Positions 33,701 through 42,260 are shown, counted from the stretch's first letter. The stretch is 64,000 bases of DNA from Sediminibacterium sp. (GCF_019264485.1 NZ_JAHVAA010000004.1:62001-126000), one strand, 5' to 3'. A program made the numbers and translations. The notes: generated by a model not told the origin, from the sequence alone.

Positions 33701-33887
33701 GTACCGATGCACCAACTACAGGTTCTCCTGTGGCATTGGTTACACGGCCACGCACAGTGTTTGTCTGTGCTAAAGCATTGTTTGTTATTGTAAGCAGTCC
33801 CAACAATATCACTCCCGTCAACACCCATGCTTTCAAGCGAAACAAGCTCTGTAAGATTTGTTTTGTTTTGTTTAGAGGCTTTTTCAT
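30729..33887 (-). CDS. SusC-family TonB-dependent outer-membrane transporter
   Basis: Protein of about 1052 residues importing glycan fragments across the outer membrane with SusD. The start at MKKPLNKTKQILQ precedes a long signal ending NNALAQ; a start 30 bases upstream is less likely. Residues about 45-125 are the carboxypeptidase-regulatory-like domain (VRGRVTNATGEPVVGASVQVKG). Then come the plug, opened by VVIGYGTQKKKDVTGS and holding IRIRGNRSITGNNNPLIVVDG, and a 22-strand barrel ending in IIFGINVRF. First gene of the polysaccharide operon. Confidence 0.97.
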   Translation of the reverse strand: MKKPLNKTKQILQSLFRLKAWVLTGVILLGLLTITNNALAQTNTVRGRVTNATGEPVVGASVQVKGTQTGTTTDNAGNFTIAAARGAVLVVSSVNYATSEISVGNNTTVNVTLAASTDELNEVVVIGYGTQKKKDVTGSTITIKSEVLNEIKAPNIFNQLQGRAAGVDIVSNSSQIGAGGEIRIRGNRSITGNNNPLIVVDGMVYGGSVNDLNPENISTVDILKDASATAIYGSRGANGVIIVTTKRGTSTQKPVTTYSGFVGIVSALDTYRLFNGAEYAQFKADAAVGNSTAPNASLYALRPIEQTNLTAGVSTDWQKLLLTTGLRTSHDLSVRGGNERTQYFFGMGYYNETGIIHDQKLERYSFNVNIDHKVSDRIKVGFSSFSTLLRSNRLGTNAYGSATRLGPLFKPYNDDGSINFKPASSQGVDDAQISPLTSIGNNDLIKAFQRRYQVQHNFYAEVGIIKDLKFKSTFGFGWSQSFNSNYNGPNTVFNINTNVANSGLSIANSEGWQYTINNSLEYNKNIGTKHKLQVLALQEVQKNHFRAQQFNGVGVPADFMQDYNWQQVNTVTPQGGNFSESAVVGYMGRAIYTFDNKYSITATVRTDGASVLSPGNQWVTYPAVSAGWNMDREKFMENVKFVSSLKLRAGYGISSNAGINPYTTLGSLGTSFYNYGQGTTVGTNWVNGYTINTSPNPNLTWEKTAGLNIGVDFSLFKNRLSGTIEYYSTKTTDILLQRQLPRSNGTNSILTNVGGTSSYGMEFTLSSVNVQNKRGFKWTSDLNLFFNRERIDALQNNLSQDLGNGWFVGQPVTTIFDYKKLGIWQTGEATQAAVYGAKPGDIKIEDRNKDNAITAADRQIIGNFQPTLVAGLSNRFEYKNFDLNIVMFGRFGQTVVAGYLAADGGGNGYPFFMNSRVNQHKVDYWTPTNPSNDFPQPDAGVDGLPFTSTLTYRDGSFIKIRTIDLGYTFSAKFLGKTGINSLRAYVSAQNPFILWSPLVRDGLGIDPEGNQSNTAVVGTQGGGAASVPQRAVTVGMGVPPTRQIIFGINVRF

Positions 33888-34164
33888 ATTTAATTTATCG
33901 CTTTGAGAAGTATACATAAATAGATAATCATTGTGTGTAATAAATAGCGTTGAGCTAACCGTCGCGTATGTTGAACTTAAACGGATGTCTGTCCCGTATA
34001 GAAAACAGGGATGTAATCAGGAGTAATATGATGCTGATGTTGTGCTGGTAAGGCGAGGGAGATAACAGAACTGCCCTGCAATCGTACACAGGTGTGTGCA
34101 CGATGCGCTGAAGAGAAAGTGGCAAGTTCATTCTATTCGTCATATAGCAGCAATTGGTCGTAGA

Positions 34165-34181
34165 ACTTTGTCAGACAAAGT
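34165..34181. promoter_or_regulatory. 17-bp palindrome next to operator 1
   Basis: ACTTTGTCAGACAAAGT is a perfect palindrome around a central A, five bases from the first LacI-type operator. On the minus strand it contains AACTTTG, near the TAnnTTTG consensus of this phylum, so it may overlap the susC promoter. It could also bind a second regulator. Confidence 0.45.
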
Positions 34182-34186
34182 TTTTA

Positions 34187-34200
34187 TGCAATCCGTTGCA
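34187..34200. promoter_or_regulatory. LacI-type operator 1 (susC side)
   Basis: TGCAATCCGTTGCA: perfect five-base arms TGCAA/TTGCA around four bases. It matches operators 2 and 3 in the same intergenic region and is placed about 300 bp upstream of the susC start. Confidence 0.75.
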
Positions 34201-34398
34201 AAAGTGTAAAAAAAACAATTATTCCTTGTATAACTACCCTTTCAGGCTACCGGCCCCGTATTTCATTTTTATCGTTTCCGATTTTCGTTTGGCGCTTGAA
34301 ATACAGTATCAGTAAGGGTTATAAGGACTTTTTACAGCTTTTTCTCCGTTTTGCTTTTGATTTTCGTTTGACTAATGTAAATAAATTTTTGAAAAAAA

Positions 34399-34412
34399 TG
34401 CAATCGCTTGCA
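34399..34412. promoter_or_regulatory. LacI-type operator 2 (middle)
   Basis: TGCAATCGCTTGCA: perfect TGCAA/TTGCA arms with central CG, the form typical of LacI-family sites. It lies 212 bp from operator 1 and 518 bp from operator 3, which would allow DNA looping by a tetramer or two dimers. Confidence 0.75.
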
Positions 34413-34884
34413 TAAAATTCTAAAAATAATCCCCTTTTCTTTCCTGATTGGCTCTTTTCCGGGTCGGGATCGGGGTTTTCAGCTACCGGACTGGCTGCTC
34501 TAAGCCATTTATCAACCCTGGAGATAATTTATTAAAAAAGAACGCTTCATTTATCGAAAACCTGTCCTTAGAGTAGATGGTCTGCATTCGCTTTTGGTAG
34601 AACAGAATTCCGCCAGAAGAAACTTATTCAACCCATTCTTTACAAAACTTAACCTTACATCAACGAATAATAACCCCGGAAGCCATTTACATGGTTTCAG
34701 CTACAGGATTTGTCTGTTCCCTGCTATGGTATTTTATAGTTGTTTTATCAAGAAAATCATTCCCGGTTTAGTTTTGTATTTCCACAGTTGCACATCAAAC
34801 CATTGTGAACCATACGCTCAAGAGCTGATTGAGACAAGATTTGCTTGCCTATTCAGTTGTAACCGCATCATATTTAAAAGAAAA

Positions 34885-34918
34885 CTTTGTACATTGTATT
34901 TTAGATCAACTATTATCG
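34885..34918 (+). promoter_or_regulatory. Candidate promoter of the LacI-family gene
   Basis: A TTTG (34886-34889) is followed after 21 bases by TATTATCG (34911-34918), a loose match to the TTTG/TAnnTTTG pattern of this phylum. The implied transcription start would fall in operator 3 and leave a leader of only a few bases. Weak on sequence alone, but supported by the operator position. Confidence 0.35.
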
Positions 34919-34930
34919 CAACCGATTGCA
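34917..34930. promoter_or_regulatory. LacI-type operator 3, overlapping the regulator's start region
   Basis: CGCAACCGATTGCA, one mismatch from the TGCAA/TTGCA arm pair, with central CG. It ends one base before the ATG of the regulator (34932), so binding there should block the regulator's own transcription. This is direct evidence for autoregulation. Confidence 0.75.
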
Positions 34931-34931
34931 A

Positions 34932-35972
34932 ATGAAGCCCAAAAAAGAGACCACGATTTATGATATTGCAGCACATCTGAATCTCTCCTCAGCAACGGTG
35001 AGTCGTGGATTACAGGATCACCCGGCCATTAATAAAAACACCAAAAAGAAAATACAGACGGCCGCCAAGGAACTGGGCTATCGACATAATAATTTTGCCA
35101 GTAACCTCCGCAAACAGAAAACCAATACGATCGGTATCATGATGCATGAGCTGAACAGTAACTTCATGTCATCAGTACTGGCCGGTATTGAAAAAATTAC
35201 AACCGAATCGGGTTACGATATTATTATAGCCCACTCTTCAGAAAGTTATGAGAAAGAGGCTGCCAATGCACTCAACCTTTTTCACAAGAGAGTAGACGGA
35301 TTGATCGCTTCTCTTTCTTTCAACACCAAAAACCTCGATCATTTCCAGGCTTTTAACGATAAAGGCATTCCGGTTGTATTTTTTGACCGTGTGGAAGAGA
35401 AGAGCGAGAATACCAAAGTCATTATAGATAACCATAAATGTGGCTACGAAGCAACACAACACCTCATTGAGCAAGGTTGTAAAAGAATTGTGCTTGTTAC
35501 AGCCAGCCTCCAGCGAAATGTATATGCGCAAAGACATAAGGGTTATACAGATGCACTGCGCGATAACAATATACCATTCGACAAAAGCCTTGTGCTGATT
35601 AAAGACCTGAGTGAACAGGGTGGGCGTGAAGCAGCAATGGAAATACTGAAGATGAAACCCTTACCGGACGGCGCTTTTATCACCAACGATTTTTCGGCAG
35701 CGGTGTGTATGAAAACACTGAAAGAAAATGGCATCCGCGTTCCCGAAGATATTGCCATTGTTGGCTTTAACAATGATGCCATCAGTAAAATTGTTGAACC
35801 CCAACTTACAACCGTTCATTACCCCGGTATTGATGTAGGTGAAATAGCCGCCCGTAATCTCATCAATCATTTAAAAGGTATTTCCAATCTTAAACACACA
35901 CAAACCATTGTGGTGAGATCTGAATTGCTGATCAGAAAATCTTCACTGAAGAAGAAAACTAAACATTCATAA
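34932..35972 (+). CDS. LacI-family transcriptional regulator
   Basis: DNA-binding regulator of 346 residues. The N-terminal helix-turn-helix reads TIYDIAAHLNLSSATVSRGL, with the hinge helix region NFASNLRKQKTNTIG after it. The rest is a periplasmic-binding-protein-like sensor domain (IGIMMHELNSNFMSSVLAGIE, VIIDNHKCGYEATQHLIEQGCKRI, DGAFITNDFSAAVCMKTLKENGIRVPEDIAIVGFNND) that should bind a sugar. The ATG at 34932 is chosen over a TTG two codons upstream. It is divergent from the polysaccharide operon and probably controls it through the TGCAA operators. Polysaccharide loci of this phylum more often use hybrid two-component or sigma/anti-sigma regulators. Confidence 0.93.
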   Translation: MKPKKETTIYDIAAHLNLSSATVSRGLQDHPAINKNTKKKIQTAAKELGYRHNNFASNLRKQKTNTIGIMMHELNSNFMSSVLAGIEKITTESGYDIIIAHSSESYEKEAANALNLFHKRVDGLIASLSFNTKNLDHFQAFNDKGIPVVFFDRVEEKSENTKVIIDNHKCGYEATQHLIEQGCKRIVLVTASLQRNVYAQRHKGYTDALRDNNIPFDKSLVLIKDLSEQGGREAAMEILKMKPLPDGAFITNDFSAAVCMKTLKENGIRVPEDIAIVGFNNDAISKIVEPQLTTVHYPGIDVGEIAARNLINHLKGISNLKHTQTIVVRSELLIRKSSLKKKTKHS

Positions 35973-36053
35973 TTAACCGCAGGAATACTTTCGCCCCTGC
36001 TGTCTGATTAATTTTGTAAACAGAGAAGCTTTACTATTGGGTCTTATTTGAAA

Positions 36054-38237
36054 CTAATACGTTATAGATATGCCTGCCCCAAAACCCATATCACTGTCGT
36101 AATGTGTGGAGAGAGACATGTATTTGGTAAGGATATACCTGAACCCGGTCATATATTCTTTATCGGTATTCCACATAAAATTCAATCTTAGCCTGCTGCT
36201 TAAAGGCATATCTTCTCTTCCAAACTGCACCCTGATTTTTCCGTCTGTATCAACACGTGCGTCTGCCCTGATCAACATGGGCATCGTATATTGAAATCCA
36301 AAACATACAACCCCTCGCTGATTTTTGGTATTTACCTGCCCAAAAAGATTTTTTTCAACTTCACCATGATTTCTGTAACGCCAGTCGAATCCGATATAGG
36401 GCATAAACCATTGGTTTCTTCCAATCAGCCTGCCAATATGAAATTCATTTTCATAACCCTGCTCACGATTGGTTCCCAAACGCCATTCATTCTGTATCAT
36501 CCAACGGGTATTGGAATACATGATTTCACCATCGGAACCATTCGTTTCCAGACCTATTTGTGCGCCCAGGTAAAACCGCCGGTCGTCACGATATACTTTA
36601 CGCAGTGCTTTTTTAGGATCTGGAATTTGTAGATTAGGTGGTGTGTTTTCATAGGAAAATATTCGCCCCATTCCACTCATCATATGATAAAGGATATGAC
36701 AGTGAAAATACCAGTCGCCATATTTTTCAGAAGCGTGAAACTCAATCGTATCAGTCTCCATCGGCATAATATCCAACACTGTTTTCAGGGGAGAATATTC
36801 ACCCTGTCCATTCAATGTTCTGAAAAAATGACCATGTAGATGCATAGGATGACGCATCATAGAATTGTTGATCAGCACAATCCGTATATTCTCTCCCTGC
36901 TTAATCAGTATTTTATCCGATTCAGAAATGGTTTTGTTGTTAAGCGTCCACACATACCTGTTCATATTCCCCGTTAACTCAAATTTCAACTCCCTGAACG
37001 GTCCGGGTGGTAGAGTGGTTTTATGCGGAGCTTTGAGCATGGCATAATTCAATGTGGTAATCTGCTGGTTGCTATCGGTAATTTCCGGATACATAACCAT
37101 ATTCATATCCATTTGCTGCAGGCTCATTTTCATACCCATATCATTCATACTGCCATCCATGTTCATCATCCCATTCATCATCTTCATCCCTTCAAAATAT
37201 TTAAGTCGGGGTAAAACCGGTGCAGGAAATTTTTCACCTTCCCCCAGCCACATAGATGTGGCACGGGTTCTGTCTTCTGCTGTAGCACGTAATTCGTAAC
37301 TTCCTGTATCGGGCAATGTAACCATTACATCATAGGTTTCAGATACGCCAATAATCATCCGGTCTACTTCCACCGGTTCCACTGCTGCACCATCATTGGC
37401 CACAACAGACATTTTACCACCTCCAAAACCAATCCAGAAATAAGTTGACGAACTTCCATTGATGATCCGCAACCTGATTTTATCCCCGGCCTTGTATTTC
37501 TTTTTTATCTCTTCCATGTTACCATTGGTAAACAAGGCATCATAATAAACATCACTTACATCCATGGCCATCATACGCTTCCATTCATTCCCCAGTTTTA
37601 CACCCAATTTTTTTTCTTTGATGGCTTGAAAATAATTCTGTGTTGCTCCTTTTTTTATAGCGTACCAGTCAGTGGCATAATGCAGCGACCGCTCTACCTG
37701 ATTCGGGTTTTCATTTGTCCAGTCGCTCAGTAATACCACTTCTTCGTTTACGGGCAAATATTGTTTGGGCTGTATCACAATTGCGCCATACATACCGCTT
37801 TGCTCCTGCAACATGGTATGGGAGTGATACCAGTAGGTTCCCTGCTGTACGATCGGAAACCTGAATATATGCGTGCTGTGTTCTTTTATGGGAGCAGTGG
37901 TGAGGTATGGAACACCATCCTGTTCATTAGGAAGAATTAGTCCATGCCAATGAATGGAAGTTTCCATATGCATGAGGTTGTGTACATGAATTTCTGCGCT
38001 ATCGCCTTCCGTAAAATACAATGTAGGTGCCGGAATACTCCCATTAATGGCTACGCCCTTTGCTTTCTTACCGGTATAATTCACCAGCGTATCTGTTACG
38101 TATAAATGATATACTATTTTGCCTCCTGTTCTGATCAGTAAAGGCATTCGCTGATCCTGACTGCTAACAGCCATATGTTGTGCTTTTATAGCAGTAACAT
38201 TTATCGCCAGCAGAAAAAGAAGACAGATACGCAGCAT
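36054..38237 (-). CDS. Multicopper oxidase fused to a C-terminal outer-membrane-type beta-barrel (CopA-CopB-like)
   Basis: Copper-resistance oxidase of 727 residues with signal peptide ending AIKAQ. Copper ligands are visible at IHWHGLI, GTYWYHSHTML, RHPMHLHGHFF and DWYFHCHILYHMMSGM, so all type 1, 2 and 3 sites look present. A methionine-rich stretch near residues 350-385 (MKMMNGMMNMDGSMNDMGM) should bind Cu(I). After about residue 545 the sequence changes to alternating aromatic beta-strands (FYLGAQIGLETNG, EWRLGTNREQGYENEFHIG, FMPYIGFDWRYRN) ending GISITY, like CopB, a separate protein in Proteobacteria. First of a copper cluster with DUF3347 four bases upstream. Confidence 0.9.
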   Translation of the reverse strand: MLRICLLFLLAINVTAIKAQHMAVSSQDQRMPLLIRTGGKIVYHLYVTDTLVNYTGKKAKGVAINGSIPAPTLYFTEGDSAEIHVHNLMHMETSIHWHGLILPNEQDGVPYLTTAPIKEHSTHIFRFPIVQQGTYWYHSHTMLQEQSGMYGAIVIQPKQYLPVNEEVVLLSDWTNENPNQVERSLHYATDWYAIKKGATQNYFQAIKEKKLGVKLGNEWKRMMAMDVSDVYYDALFTNGNMEEIKKKYKAGDKIRLRIINGSSSTYFWIGFGGGKMSVVANDGAAVEPVEVDRMIIGVSETYDVMVTLPDTGSYELRATAEDRTRATSMWLGEGEKFPAPVLPRLKYFEGMKMMNGMMNMDGSMNDMGMKMSLQQMDMNMVMYPEITDSNQQITTLNYAMLKAPHKTTLPPGPFRELKFELTGNMNRYVWTLNNKTISESDKILIKQGENIRIVLINNSMMRHPMHLHGHFFRTLNGQGEYSPLKTVLDIMPMETDTIEFHASEKYGDWYFHCHILYHMMSGMGRIFSYENTPPNLQIPDPKKALRKVYRDDRRFYLGAQIGLETNGSDGEIMYSNTRWMIQNEWRLGTNREQGYENEFHIGRLIGRNQWFMPYIGFDWRYRNHGEVEKNLFGQVNTKNQRGVVCFGFQYTMPMLIRADARVDTDGKIRVQFGREDMPLSSRLRLNFMWNTDKEYMTGFRYILTKYMSLSTHYDSDMGFGAGISITY

Positions 38238-38240
38238 AGT

Positions 38241-38723
38241 TTAGTGTTTAATGGTTTCCTTTATATTTCCACAGGATAACATCATATTTCCATAATAGGG
38301 GTTTCGGATGGCTTTGTCGGCACTCAGCCAGAACACTTTTTTCATGGGACAATAATCCACATACAACTCGGTTTCACCTATTGATATTGATTTTGCCAAC
38401 TGTATCATAAGATCAGATAATCCAGAAAAAATTTCTCTTTGTTGCTGAATATCTTTTGCTGCAATGAAAGCAGAAAGATGATCCGACATTTTCACTTTTA
38501 CCTGACTAAAGGCTTTCCATGCATCTGTGTCCATGTTTTTAGTACTGGCTGCATCGGTAAATTCCTTTAATGCAACAGCTGCTTTTTTACTGTTGGCAGT
38601 ATTACCGCTTACCAGTTCATTTTTTATTTCCAGGTAATTTTTCAATACCGGGTTCAGGTGTTTCACCTGCCCAACAGCAATTTGGGCAATCAACAAAAAG
38701 TAAAAAAATAATAGCTTTTTCAT
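38241..38723 (-). CDS. DUF3347 protein, probable periplasmic copper binder
   Basis: Secreted protein of 160 residues, signal peptide ending AVGQ. The C-terminal part has DYCPMKKVFWLSADKAIRNPYYGNMMLSCG; the CP-M...NPYYG...CG arrangement of Cys and Met is the DUF3347 signature, often found fused to or beside copper efflux components. It lies 3 bp before the multicopper oxidase gene and 40 bp after the copper chaperone, so the three form one transcript. Confidence 0.88.
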   Translation of the reverse strand: MKKLLFFYFLLIAQIAVGQVKHLNPVLKNYLEIKNELVSGNTANSKKAAVALKEFTDAASTKNMDTDAWKAFSQVKVKMSDHLSAFIAAKDIQQQREIFSGLSDLMIQLAKSISIGETELYVDYCPMKKVFWLSADKAIRNPYYGNMMLSCGNIKETIKH

Positions 38724-38763
38724 ATCGTAAATGGTTGGTTAATGAGTAAAAATGCAAAACCTG

Positions 38764-38979
38764 TTATTGAACAGGTTCTGCCTTATATCCGGCCTCTTGT
38801 ATTGCTTTGATGATATCAGTAGCTGTAACATCCTGCTCTACTTCTACCTGAAGAATTTTTTCGGGATTCTGAATATCTACTTCCCAGTTGTCTTCGCCGG
38901 CAACCTTATTAAGGAAAGGGGTAACATTGGTTACACAGCCCATACACTTAATTGTTGTTTTAAACTTTAAAACTTCCAT
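38764..38979 (-). CDS. HMA-domain copper chaperone
   Basis: Small cytosolic metal carrier of 71 residues with a single heavy-metal-associated ferredoxin-like fold. The metal site is IKCMGCVTNV (CxxC); the rest follows the usual beta-alpha-beta-beta-alpha-beta pattern, ending IKAIQEAGYKAEPV. It presumably hands copper to the P-type ATPase encoded divergently. Same strand and spacing as the DUF3347 and oxidase genes. Confidence 0.93.
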   Translation of the reverse strand: MEVLKFKTTIKCMGCVTNVTPFLNKVAGEDNWEVDIQNPEKILQVEVEQDVTATDIIKAIQEAGYKAEPVQ

Positions 38980-39104
38980 TTTTCTACATTTAATTATTCT
39001 TCCGGAATATCCCGTCTGAATGATGATGTAAAATTAGAATGGAGAGAACCTGTCTTTGTTATATAATCATGGAAGGGATGTATATAATTTCCAGTAGCGA
39101 GCCT

Positions 39105-39680
39105 TTAGTCTGTGATTTTATCCAGCGGTTTTCTTCTATTTTCCTTAAGCTGTTTAAAATGAGAAGGGGTAAGGTCTGTAATTTTTTTGAACTGCTGTGA
39201 GAGATGCTGTACACTGCTGTAACCCATTTCATAGGCAATTTCACTCAGGCTTTTCTCATCATACATTAATAATTCTTTCACTTTTTCAATACGCTGAAGT
39301 ATAGCATAGCGTTCTATTGTAATCCCTTCCACCGAAGAAAAAAGTGTGCTGAGATAATGGTAATCAACCCCCAGTCTCTCCTCGAGTAAGGCAGATAGTT
39401 TAAGATTAAACTCTTCATCTGAATTACCATGAATCATGGAAACAATCACCGTTTTAATGCGGTCTACAATTTTAGATTTCTTGTCATCCAGTAACTCAAA
39501 GCCCAGTTCCTGTAACCTGGTTCTTAATATTTCGAGTTGTTGGGGGTCTGGTTCTTCTTTTAATTCAACCTGACCCAGTTGAATACCGGAAAAAGACAGA
39601 CCAGCATTTATAAACACATCCTTCACTACCATTATACAACGGTCACAAACCATGTTTTTGATATGAAGGAGTTTCGACAT
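39105..39680 (-). CDS. AraC-family regulator with N-terminal HMA-like metal-sensing domain
   Basis: Protein of 191 residues. The first 70 residues look like a heavy-metal-associated fold: KNMVCDRCIMVVKDVFINAGL carries a CxxC pair where HMA domains bind copper. The C-terminal 100 residues are an AraC/XylS double helix-turn-helix (YHYLSTLFSSVEGITIERYAILQRIEKVKELL, LSEIAYEMGYSSVQHLSQQFKKITDLTPSHFK). It stands divergent to the copper ATPase and upstream of the chaperone/oxidase genes. Inference: it senses cytosolic copper directly and activates both directions. Confidence 0.88.
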   Translation of the reverse strand: MSKLLHIKNMVCDRCIMVVKDVFINAGLSFSGIQLGQVELKEEPDPQQLEILRTRLQELGFELLDDKKSKIVDRIKTVIVSMIHGNSDEEFNLKLSALLEERLGVDYHYLSTLFSSVEGITIERYAILQRIEKVKELLMYDEKSLSEIAYEMGYSSVQHLSQQFKKITDLTPSHFKQLKENRRKPLDKITD

Positions 39681-39687
39681 AGTAATT

Positions 39688-39695
39688 CAAAGATA
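39688..39695 (-). promoter_or_regulatory. Possible -7 box of the HMA-AraC gene
   Basis: On the minus strand this reads TATCTTTG, an exact match to TAnnTTTG. It lies only 8 bases before the start codon, implying a nearly leaderless message; no clear -33 element was seen. Confidence 0.35.
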
Positions 39696-39875
39696 CCTAT
39701 ATTCTTAAAATCACCATGTTCATTTCCCTGCTGTCTCTGCAGACCTTATTCTTTTTATACAAATAATATGAATGAAAAGAAAACCAAAAAAATGAGTTGC
39801 CTGTAAAGACTCCATTAATCTTAATGAAGTAGTTTTTAAACGCAGCTCAGGAAGCACTACTCGTTACCAATCAGG

Positions 39876-39907
39876 TAAATTATATACAGGTTTCCCTGAA
39901 TTATATA
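39876..39907 (+). promoter_or_regulatory. Direct repeat with 21-bp period upstream of copA (candidate AraC-type site)
   Basis: The nine-base word AATTATATA occurs at 39878 and again at 39899, exactly 21 bp apart, with matching T two bases before each. Two helical turns is the spacing of half-sites bound by AraC-type proteins. The second copy ends 23 bases before the predicted -7 box, a position suited to activation. Confidence 0.5.
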
Positions 39908-39930
39908 ATGATAACAGGTGATGACCAAAA

Positions 39931-39938
39931 TACTTTTG
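39931..39938 (+). promoter_or_regulatory. -7 promoter box of copA
   Basis: TACTTTTG is an exact TAnnTTTG match 16 bases before the ATG. No good TTTG lies about 20 bases upstream, which fits a promoter that depends on an activator. Confidence 0.5.
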
Positions 39939-39954
39939 TAAAAAATTGATCATC

Positions 39955-42201
39955 ATGAAAACCGATCAGCCAAATTCAGAAAAAGCGCCCATAGTAAGAA
40001 AGAATTTCCCTGTCCTTGAAATGACCTGTGCTGCATGTGCAATAAGTGTAGAGTCAACATTGAAATCTGTAGATGGTGTAAAAGATGCAGGTGTAAATTT
40101 TGCTAACCAGGATGCCTGGGTATCTTATGATCCTTCTGTTACCGGACCTGAGAAATTTCAAACAGCTATTCGCTCTATAGGATATGATATCGTAATTACA
40201 GAAGATAATCAACAGCAGGTTAAAGAAGAAGCGCAGCTAAAACATTATGCATTTATCAAACAAAGAACCATCTGGTCTTCTGTTTTATCTGTTCCGATAG
40301 TTATAATAGGCATGTTTTTTATGGATATACCATATGCCAATTATATTATGCTGGTTTTATCAACCCCGGTTATATTTTATTTTGGTAAAAGTTTTTTTAT
40401 CACTGCATGGAAACAGGCCAAGCACGGAAAAGCCAATATGGATACGCTGGTGGCTTTAAGTACAGGTATTGCCTGGCTTTTCAGTTGTTTCAATACCTTT
40501 TTTGCTTCGTTCTGGCATGCCCGTGGACTTCATGCACATGTATATTTTGAAGCGGCGGCTGTAATTATAGCATTTATCTCTCTTGGAAAATTATTGGAAG
40601 AAAGGGCAAAGTCTAATACTTCTTCTGCGATAAAAAAACTGATCGGGCTGCAACCTAAAACGGTTACACTTGTGCTCAGTAATGATGAAACCATGGAAGT
40701 ACCTGTTGCTGCTGTTGAAAAAAATGCAATCATACTGGTGAAGCCCGGCGAAAAAATTCCGGTAGATGGCTCCGTCATCAACGGTAGCTCTTTTGTAGAT
40801 GAGAGCATGATTACCGGAGAACCCGTACCCGTTGAGAAAAAAGCTGATGACAAAGTATTCGCCGGCACCATCAATCAAAAAGGTAGTTTTCGGTTCAGGG
40901 CAGAAAAAATTGGCTCAGAAACATTTCTGGCACAGATTATACGAATGGTAGAACAGGCACAGGGAAGTAAAGCTCCTGTTCAAAAACTGGTAGATAAAAT
41001 TGCCGGTGTTTTTGTTCCCGTTGTAATTGGTATTTCCGTTATTACTTTTTTGGCCTGGACATTTTCCGGTGCCGATAATGCTTTTACCCACGCGCTCATG
41101 AATGCTGTTACCGTACTGGTGATTGCCTGCCCCTGTGCTCTCGGACTTGCCACTCCTACCGCTATCATGGTTGGAATTGGAAAAGGCGCTGAAAACAATA
41201 TCCTGATAAAAGATGCTGAAAGTCTTGAACTGGCACACAAAATAAATGCGATCGTATTAGATAAAACAGGCACTATCACTGAAGGCAAACCAGAAGTGAG
41301 TGATATGATTTTTTCAGAATGGACAAACGAAAAAAAATTACAAAGCATACTGCTTGCCATCGAAACGCAGTCTGAGCACCCGCTGGCAGAAGCTGTGGTT
41401 CGTTTTCTTGACAAAGAAAATATAGAAAAAATCTCTGTTGAAAAAGTGGAAAGCATTACCGGAAAAGGTATCATGGCTGTATATGAAGAACGACTGTATG
41501 CTGTTGGTAGTCCTTCAATGATGAAAGAAAACAAAGTAGCAATTGATGATGTTTTACAAAAAAATATAACCAGTTTACAGCAACAGGCAAAAACTGTTAT
41601 TCTTTTTTCGGAAGATAAGACAGCCAAAGCCCTTATTGCCATAACCGATAAAATAAAAACAAGTTCCAAACAGGCCATTGATGAACTGAGTGCACTGGGT
41701 ATTGATGTATATATGCTCACAGGCGACAATCCTCAAACGGCTAAAGCCATTGCCGATGAAGTGGGTATAAAAACATTCAGGGCAGAAGTGTTACCATCTG
41801 AAAAAGGAGAATTTATTGAAAATCTGCAACAGGCTGGTAAAACTGTTGCCATGGTGGGTGATGGTATTAACGATAGTCATGCGTTGGCTCTTGCCGATGT
41901 AAGTATTGCAATGGGTAAGGGAAGCGATATTGCTATGGATGTAGCTAAAATGACCCTTATTACATCTGACCTCACCAGCATACCAAAAGCCATCCGTCTT
42001 TCAAAAACTACTGTGGCTACTATTAAACAGAATTTATTCTGGGCTTTTATCTATAACCTCATTGGTATTCCCATTGCAGCGGGTCTTCTTTTCCCTATCA
42101 ATGGTTTTTTACTAAACCCTATGATTGCTGGTGCGGCAATGGCCCTCAGCAGTGTAAGTGTGGTAAGTAATAGTTTAAGACTTAAATTTTCATCACTTTA
42201 A
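39955..42201 (+). CDS. copA: Copper-exporting P1B-type ATPase
   Basis: Inner-membrane Cu(I) export pump of 748 residues. One N-terminal HMA domain has [11 protein letters not shown] at residue 23. The membrane metal site is [11 protein letters not shown] near residue 390; DKTGTITEG carries the phosphorylated Asp near 436; [19 protein letters not shown] and [17 protein letters not shown] complete the ATPase signatures. [12 protein letters not shown] marks the early helices. The ATG at 39955 is used because the only alternative in frame is a TTG three codons upstream. Its promoter region is shared with the divergent HMA-AraC regulator. A strong hairpin terminator follows. Confidence 0.96.
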   Translation: MKTDQPNSEKAPIVRKNFPVLEMTCAACAISVESTLKSVDGVKDAGVNFANQDAWVSYDPSVTGPEKFQTAIRSIGYDIVITEDNQQQVKEEAQLKHYAFIKQRTIWSSVLSVPIVIIGMFFMDIPYANYIMLVLSTPVIFYFGKSFFITAWKQAKHGKANMDTLVALSTGIAWLFSCFNTFFASFWHARGLHAHVYFEAAAVIIAFISLGKLLEERAKSNTSSAIKKLIGLQPKTVTLVLSNDETMEVPVAAVEKNAIILVKPGEKIPVDGSVINGSSFVDESMITGEPVPVEKKADDKVFAGTINQKGSFRFRAEKIGSETFLAQIIRMVEQAQGSKAPVQKLVDKIAGVFVPVVIGISVITFLAWTFSGADNAFTHALMNAVTVLVIACPCALGLATPTAIMVGIGKGAENNILIKDAESLELAHKINAIVLDKTGTITEGKPEVSDMIFSEWTNEKKLQSILLAIETQSEHPLAEAVVRFLDKENIEKISVEKVESITGKGIMAVYEERLYAVGSPSMMKENKVAIDDVLQKNITSLQQQAKTVILFSEDKTAKALIAITDKIKTSSKQAIDELSALGIDVYMLTGDNPQTAKAIADEVGIKTFRAEVLPSEKGEFIENLQQAGKTVAMVGDGINDSHALALADVSIAMGKGSDIAMDVAKMTLITSDLTSIPKAIRLSKTTVATIKQNLFWAFIYNLIGIPIAAGLLFPINGFLLNPMIAGAAMALSSVSVVSNSLRLKFSSL

Positions 42202-42236
42202 TATAGGCTACTTATTGTTCAATGATTGGTTTTTAG

Positions 42237-42260
42237 CCCGGCATATCCTGCCGGGTTTTA
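42237..42260 (+). terminator. Rho-independent terminator of copA
   Basis: Stem CCCGGCA/TGCCGGG with a five-base loop followed by TTTTATT, 36 bp after the copA stop. The T-run overlaps the stop of the convergent gene. Confidence 0.85.

Larger units (their letters stand above)
33888..34931. other. 1-kb regulatory region between susC and the LacI-family gene
   Basis: No convincing gene. It holds the divergent control region: three 14-bp LacI-type operators, a 17-bp palindrome beside the first operator, and A/T-rich stretches. Short open frames at 33955-34143 and 34594-34935 have no recognisable features. The length of the susC leader (about 280 bases from operator to start) leaves room for an untranslated RNA element, but no structure was convincing. 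Confidence 0.7.

Noticed and set aside
33918-34180. Riboswitch or structured leader upstream of susC
   Set aside because: Only short palindromes were found; no known riboswitch core was recognised.
34594-34935. Open frame of 113 codons upstream of the LacI-family gene
   Set aside because: No signal peptide, domain or conserved pattern; overlaps the operator and the start of the regulator in another frame; amino-acid mix looks random.
40980-41729. 249-codon frame antisense to copA
   Set aside because: Lies wholly within the well-supported P-type ATPase gene; serine-rich shadow of it.
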